Below are positions 9,055 to 13,772 of a stretch of 13,772 nt of DNA, piece by piece. The stretch is taken from assembly GCA_014885115.2 (NCBI GenBank), contig WKLE02002162.1, forward strand, positions 1 through 13,772, given 5' to 3'. Each line of letters begins with the position of its first letter. Within the stretch, counting starts at the first letter, position 1. The position numbers and the translations under genes are program-made. Source of the DNA: Asterionellopsis glacialis (lineage: Eukaryota > Bacillariophyta > Plagiogrammaphyceae > Rhaphoneidales > Asterionellopsidaceae). The notes under the pieces were generated by a model. That model saw only the letters and a list, made by a program, of their open reading frames with translations, was not told the DNA's origin and did not search any database.

Positions 9055-9490
9055 AGTCGCCCCCCGGATCGTCCTACGGTACGAGTACATTTGAGGGTCA
9101 CAGGCTGGATGTATTTCTATCTACTGGTAGAACTGGGTCCGGCTAACTTTAAATTTCAGCTGGACGACACAGTTAGTGCGTTAGCTTGGAAAGGGCGCCC
9201 CCAGGATCATCCTACGGTACGAGTACATTTGAGGGTCAAAGGCTGAATGTATTTCTATCTACTAGAGTAGCACTGTGTCCGGCTAACTTTAAATTTCGGC
9301 TGGACGACACAGTACGTTAGCTTGGAAAGGGCGCCCCTCGGATCGTCATACGGTACGAGTACGTTTGAGGGTCACAGGCTGCATGCATTTCTATTCACAG
9401 GCTGCATGCATTTCTATCTACTGGTAGAACTGGGTCCGGCTAACTTTAAATTTTGGCTGGACGACACACAGCGTTAGCGCAGCAAGGGCT
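9055..9490. repeat. Tandem array, three copies of an approximately 138-bp unit
   Basis: The anchor ggatc followed by tacggtacgagtac starts at 9066, 9204 and 9340, spacings of 138 and 136 bp. Copies share gtttgagggtca or attt variants of it, a ttctatctact core, ggctaactttaaattt, ctggacgacac and cgttagc. Each copy carries an imperfect 29-bp dyad (9137-9165, 9277-9305, 9434-9462) whose ends are GTCCGGC and GCTGGAC around a TTTAAA centre. Copies differ by point changes and small indels. The third copy has its own internal duplication and decays after about 9475. No coding frame runs through the units. Confidence 0.9.
9372..9417. repeat. 23-bp perfect tandem duplication inside the third array copy
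   Basis: The 23 bases starting tcacaggctgcatgcattt at 9372-9394 are repeated exactly at 9395-9417. The first two array copies have this segment once, so the duplication arose in this copy and is probably recent. Confidence 0.95.
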
Positions 9491-10279
9491 TGTCCCAAAG
9501 GATATTAGGCCCGCGTGGTCCACAGAGCATGGGAATATGGCTGGGGCAGGGAAGAGGTATAGTCCATTCCTTCTCTTACTCTCCAGGACCAAGACAAAAG
9601 AGTTCACCAGGTCCTGAAAAGTAATATGGGCTTGTATGTTCTGCATTAGTATGTAAGTAATGCTTGCAGAAATGAATCAATAAAGTGAACTTAGTTCAGG
9701 CATCATTGTTCAGGATAATCATTGATGGGATTGATGACATAATACAATTGAACAGAATTTCAGAATTATTTTGGACTAGACAAAATAGCCATAAAACTGG
9801 ACTGATTCCACTTTGGTCACATTTCAATCCAAGAATCAATGATGATGCTTCTTTTCACATAAAAGATTATGAATGGCTTGTTACACAAAAATATATGAAG
9901 ACTGACATAGCGGTATGGAACTTATCATTAATTTCTACATAGTCACAAGTATCACAAACAATTCAAGTTTAGAACTTAGATTTTAGTTTAATATTTAGTT
10001 TAGTCACACATTTTAGTTTAGGAACTAGTTCAAGGACTATTCACTATCTTTTACTATTGCAAAATAAGGATATCTTGCCTAAACTCCCAAATCTACCATT
10101 GTTCCTATTCTATGGGCAGGACAGGGGGGGCTGTATAGAGGTAAATTGGTTTACTTTACTTTACTTCAGCTTGATTTTAGTTTGTATAGTCTTAAACCTA
10201 CCTCCTCTATCTCACAGAAGGCTTTAAAAAACACTAGTACAGTATTGGCAGCACTATTTACAAGAATTGATAGAAACTA
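9491..10279. other. AT-rich non-coding stretch, no supported gene
   Basis: The sequence changes here from the GTAC-rich block to AT-rich DNA. An 85-codon open stretch at 9685-9942 (plus) starts only at GTG and has a single internal Met near its end; I do not recognise it and regard it as at most a remnant. The octamer-like word tttagttta recurs three times between about 9975 and 10022. A tttac tandem run (three units) lies near 10151-10166. No RNA gene was recognised. Confidence 0.4.
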
Positions 10280-11386
10280 GAACAATACTTAAAAGCACTT
10301 GAATTGAAGAATTGAGGGGCCTGAGGAGCCATATTCCTCCAGAGTAATCCACATACCATCATGCAGCAAAGTTCCCAACATGTGCCCCCAACAAAGCCAC
10401 AAAACTCATTGTTGGATGGGAGATTGACCCTGATCACCATTGAGGGAGGGGGCAGGTTAGAAAGTTTCATTGATATGCGCTCTGCCATTCTGGCATATTT
10501 GGAACCATGTCCTGGAAGTACAATGTTGTAGTCTTACAGGTATCCATCTTACACATTGTGATGTAATTGAAAGTCATCTGGATGATCCTTGCTGTGTCTT
10601 CCATACCAATGAAAATGGGCTTGAAGTGGGTCTCAGGTGCTATACAGTGCTCCTTGTCCATGTTTCCCATGCTCCTGTTGGCAAAGGTGATAGTGACTGG
10701 CTCAGGAGGCTTCACCTTCTCCACGTCAAAGTCCAGTGCAATGTAGAAGCGTCCATCCTCTCAAATCATCTCTCAAAGGCAATGCACCCCTTCTCCCCAG
10801 AGAAGTCATAGTTTTTCATTTCCCTCATGAGGTTGCAAAATTTCATGTAAATGTTGGCCTTGGCCAGGTTGTGTTGGATGACAGCATGATGTTAGATGTA
10901 ACCACCATAAATTGGAACGTTATAAGAGAAATTTGTCCCCATGTTATTGTAAATGAAAGTTGTGCTGCCAGTTGCATGAGATGCCAAAATAGGTGTCATG
11001 GCATGGCCGTGTAATATTTGGTGGACTTGAATGTTTCAAAGATGATCTGAATGGTCATTTCACCATTTGCTCTGGGATTGAGGGGAGCCTCTCCAAGAAT
11101 CAATGCCATATTGGGGCAGTCTACATTGAAGGTCTTGATGATATCTATCACAAACAACTCAAAGTTTTCCCATCCCAATTTGAGACAATTTCATGTTCAC
11201 AAAACCACCTGAGCTTGTCCTTAGAAACTTCTCCTGAGAGTGACTTCTTGTAAGCCTTGTTGCTAGTGAAGATGTTGTGCCATCCTTCCTCAAAATGCAG
11301 GCACAGGTGTGCAGAGAGGGCTTCTTGTCACCTTTCCATCCAACACTGGTCCAAGTACCACACATATCAATGACAAGAAACTTCAT
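10280..11386 (-). pseudogene. Intronless, frameshifted actin-family pseudogene
   Basis: Read on the minus strand across shifting frames, the segment follows actin from end to end. It starts MKFLVID-MCGTW...GWKGDKKPS (actin LVIDNGSG...AGFAGDDAP). Then come FCEHEIVSNWDG (actin IEHGIVTNWDD), LILGEAPLNPRANGE and IIFETF (actin LLTEAPLNPKAN, IMFETF), ATGSTT...YNVPIYGGY...HHAV (actin ASGRTTG...HTVPIYEGYALPHAI), FYIALDFD, VTITFANR and FIGMEDTA (actin FLGMESAG), and finally MAERIS...VGGT...FKYC (actin ADRMQKE...GGS...HRKCF). The span is about 369 codons against about 375 for actin, without introns. At least five frame changes (near 11275, 11170, 10995, 10752 and 10488) and an in-frame TAA (10892-10894, complement) break it. 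The nucleotide-binding loop is also degraded. A processed pseudogene is the simplest reading. A decayed actin-related or virus-type actin is possible. Confidence 0.85.
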
Positions 11387-11407
11387 TTTGAATAGATTTA
11401 ATTGCAA

Positions 11408-11970
11408 TGTTGACTATTTACTTTGGAGTTTCGGTGTTTACTACATGAAAGAATTATGATAAGCTTCATGTCAAAAAAAAATTGGCCTACCCTAACTTTA
11501 TAGTTTATTGCACTTAAAAGTTACTGTAAGATATCCTGGAAAATTCTGGCCCTTATTTCAAAACTTAATGCATCCATAACAAAAACTGCTTGAAGACATA
11601 ATCCTGCATAAATACATAGTGTATATTATACCAACTGTAAGATGATGTCATACCATTTCATTAGAAGTGAAACACAGTACATTATCTTAATACTTAAAAA
11701 CACCCATCCTTTAGCAGGGAGGCAAGGGATAAATATTCTGTTCTTGAGCAAACCAATTAATTTAATAGTAAGTACTTCACATAGGAAATGGTAAAAAAGA
11801 TCCAAAATATGTATCTTTTCCCAGCAGATTTACTAGATTTGTCCAAAATTGACATTTTTCAAAAACCTGATGCATCATGAATACTATGGCATGCAATATA
11901 GTGCAACAAATGGTATTTAAAGGAGTGTTCAAAGGTTTAAAACACCATGTTTGATCATCTCATCAAAGGT
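11408..11970. other. AT-rich non-coding stretch upstream of the actin pseudogene
   Basis: About 560 bases with no convincing open frame and scattered A and T runs, including a run of nine A near 11475. No promoter for the pseudogene was recognised, as expected for a processed copy. Confidence 0.4.
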
Positions 11971-12154
11971 GCAGATGGCCCAACAAATTGTAAATCATAA
12001 GATGGGGAGTGCTCTAACTATCACATGATGCCATGACAATGTGACTCCTTGCTTTTCTCCACAATCATCCTTTTTCATCTTCTCTTAGTTAATAACACTC
12101 CCCATCTTGCTATTTATATTATAAAACTGATATATGTATTGTTGGGCCATTTGC
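11971..12154. repeat. Nested inverted repeat (foldback or MITE-like element)
   Basis: The outer arms are gcagatggcccaacaa at 11971-11986 and its complement ttgttgggccatttgc at 12139-12154 (15 of 16 match). The inner arms are aagatggggagtg at 11999-12011 and its exact complement at 12096-12108 (13 of 13), with some similarity continuing inward (aacta against tagtt). The spacers between inner and outer arms differ in length (12 and 30 bases) and the centre is 84 bases. It encodes nothing visible. A non-autonomous transposon or a transcribed hairpin are the main options; clear target-site duplications were not seen. Confidence 0.75.
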
Positions 12155-12228
12155 TGTGTTTGCAAGTCTTTGGTTAAACATTTGGGTACATACCATCCAG
12201 GTGTAAAAGAGTCGTACCTGTGCGGGGT

Positions 12229-12933
12229 TTTCTGTTCTCACCATTCCTGAATGGTTCGGGTTTCATTTTTACATTATTGTGATTATATTAATAATTATTA
12301 CTGTAGGTGGCTGATTTATAGTACAAAAATCTATACGGGAGGTATTATAATATGATGTCAAGTTAGGTGAGGGTGTTGTAGGTTATTAGGTTCGGAAAAC
12401 AATTTTCCTTTTAGTCTGGTAGGTAGTCTTGTACGATAAAGATCTAATTCGAATTTATTGTTCAAGTACCCGGTACCGGTAATGTAAGGTAGTTGTCTAG
12501 TCAATTTCTTGTTTCTGTCTTAGTTGGTTGAACCCAACACACAGAAAGTCAGTCAGTGAATAGCAGAAAAAGAAGAATTATTATTCATTTTCTATAGTCC
12601 TGTACTACTACAGAGACTCCAGTATTTTTTTAGAGAACTGTGTTGAACTTGATGTGTAAATAACATTGACATACTAAAAAAATTATAATATTATACACGA
12701 ATCATTCTCATGAGATTCCGCAAGAGGGATGATGTACAGTACCTGGTACAACGTACAGTCAGTGGAGCACGGTTTTTTTCTGGTTCAACACTCATAGGAA
12801 CAGAAAAGACATCACCAAACCTATCACACATATACTTTCTTGTCTATTTTATTCCTTGGTTACCGAACATGTGAAAGTCGTATGACATTTCAATAAGAGA
12901 TTTCTGTTCTCTGATGGTTCGGGTTTCGTTTTT
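12229..12933 (+). repeat. Dispersed direct-repeat pair flanking about 630 bp
   Basis: The word tttctgttctc (12229-12239 and 12901-12911) is followed in both places by tggttcgggtttc and then a T run (12252-12270 and about 12915-12933), with about nine extra bases between the two words in the left copy. The matching parts total about 30 bases. The pair could be the termini of a decayed element or two copies of a small dispersed repeat. Nothing coding lies between them. Confidence 0.6.
12734..12756. repeat. GTAC cluster with TACCTGGTA word
   Basis: Four GTAC tetramers start at 12734, 12739, 12746 and 12753, and TACCTGGTA lies at 12740-12748. It is the same word type as in the 8315-9006 block nearly 4 kb away. 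Confidence 0.7.
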
Positions 12934-13395
12934 CACTTAAGTATTCAAGTCCAGCCAATATCCCACAATGATCATCCTAGATCCTAACCCAACCCCCGTC
13001 TTTCCCGGATACTTTTTGTACTGTACCAATCGTAAAAATATTCTACATACAGTTTCAGTGCTCACCCAGTCCCGTTTGACCCGAAATTTCTATCTCTTTC
13101 TTAGAACACGTCACGTGACACCCAGACTCGTGGCAAGGAAATCTGGTAGAGTTTCTACAGTTAGGTACCACGACCAAATATTGTGAAAAATGTACCTGTA
13201 GACACAAGCTGTTTTTCCCATTGAATTTGCACAAAGTTTGTTCGGGTCCCACAAACAGGTACACAGTACGAGAAATATTCTCCTAATCTTGGATCTTTCT
13301 TGTATTTTATATATATTTTATTAAAAAGTGCATAAAAAAGTGTCTTTGGTCTTGGATCTTTGTGGATGAGTGACATGTTCAACTCATTCGAATAA

Positions 13396-13436
13396 GTACC
13401 TGGTACCGTAGTTTTCGTTCTGCTAGGTACCTGGTA
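13396..13436. repeat. Paired TACCTGGTA words
   Basis: TACCTGGTA is present at 13397-13405 and 13428-13436 in the same orientation, 31 bp apart, with flanking GTAC tetramers. They continue the non-coding word family seen at 8315-9006 and 12740. Confidence 0.7.
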
Positions 13437-13660
13437 GGTTATCTTACGTAAACTCTCAATGTAGAAAAGGTCCTATCTACTTCATTTTTCAATCTGATAC
13501 TTAGTAGAAGTTACACGAGCAATTGACAAGATAGGAAGTAAAAATTGGTAAAATTAGTACCTATAAGTAGGCGGCTGGTGGCTTTCTAGTAAAGAAGTCC
13601 TATATAGTACGACAGGTACGTACATTTATTGTAAGCAGGCCCAGTAAAGCAAATGTCGCT

Positions 13661-13688
13661 GTGTCACTCACATCTCAGTAAGTGACAC
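13661..13688. repeat. Short hairpin
   Basis: An 8-bp perfect stem, gtgtcact at 13661-13668 and agtgacac at 13681-13688, encloses a 12-base loop. One further T-A pair extends it outward. No RNA family is recognised and the stem is short enough to be fortuitous. Confidence 0.35.
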
Positions 13689-13772
13689 ACAGAAAGAATT
13701 CTACCCAGGTAGATATCGAGTAGTGAACAAACGTAACGTGACAGTTGAGAGATCGGACAATTGGTGTCAAGA

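Larger units (their letters stand above)
12155..13772. other. AT-rich non-coding region to the right edge
   Basis: No intact gene is supported over about 1.6 kb; open frames are 60-73 codons, overlap each other on both strands and resemble nothing I know. Visible small structures are a perfect ccggtaccgg palindrome at 12470-12479, a GTAC cluster at 12734-12756, the word cttggatctttnttg/gtgg twice near 13288 and 13350, and the repeats listed separately. Confidence 0.4.

Noticed and set aside
9055..9490. Tandem array as a CRISPR array
   Set aside because: Whole units of about 138 bp repeat without short identical repeats and unique spacers, and the context is eukaryotic.
9446..9646. 66-codon minus-strand open frame at the end of the tandem array
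   Set aside because: It overlaps the repeat array and shows no protein-family feature.
9685..9942. 85-codon plus-strand open frame as a gene
   Set aside because: There is no ATG start, no recognised motif, and it lies in AT-rich decayed DNA. Kept only as a note.
10470..11253. Plus-strand open frames opposite the actin pseudogene
   Set aside because: The minus strand explains the sequence as actin along the whole length; the plus frames are shadows.
12252..12264. ggttcgggtttc as a tRNA B-box
   Set aside because: No cloverleaf, A-box or anticodon arm could be placed around either copy.

Overview
The window looks like nuclear DNA of a microbial eukaryote, most likely a diatom or a related stramenopile. 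The reasons are a very long protein with PSxxPSxxPS repeats, mosaic secreted proteins that mix bacterial-type modules with Cys-rich tails, and a short GT-AG intron with a CTAAC branch site. The assignment is inferred from protein style; no marker gene fixes the species.

Layout. (1) 220-4986, plus strand: one uninterrupted 1588-residue gene. It encodes a probable membrane-anchored surface protein with an N-terminal IPSNP...WxSWxxFL module, a hydrophobic anchor, Pro- and Ala-rich stretches, a small Cys-rich module, a Ser/Pro stalk built from a regular 52-residue (156 bp) higher-order repeat, and a C-terminal beta-rich module of a kind common in bacterial surface proteins. (2) 4987-5912: convergent intergenic space holding a 77-codon ATG-less open segment that reads like a decayed Cys-rich/SPSP gene. 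(3) 5913-8147, minus strand: a two-exon gene (intron 7461-7583) for a 703-residue secreted protein with a signal peptide, a bacterial-type beta module, an N-formylglutamate-amidohydrolase-like hydrolase domain and two Cys-rich knots. (4) 8148-9490: non-coding DNA very rich in GTAC and in the word TACCTGGTA, followed by a three-copy tandem array with a unit of about 138 bp. (5) About 9500-13772: an AT-rich half without an intact gene. It contains a full-length, intronless, frameshifted actin-family pseudogene (10280-11386, minus), a nested inverted repeat (11971-12154), a dispersed direct repeat and further TACCTGGTA words.

The two intact genes converge, and both encode mosaic proteins predicted to act at or outside the cell surface. 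They share a CC-type Cys motif and Ser/Thr/Pro linkers, so a common role in the cell wall or extracellular matrix is plausible but unproven. The right half reads as decaying accessory DNA. No RNA gene, CRISPR array or intact transposon was recognised.
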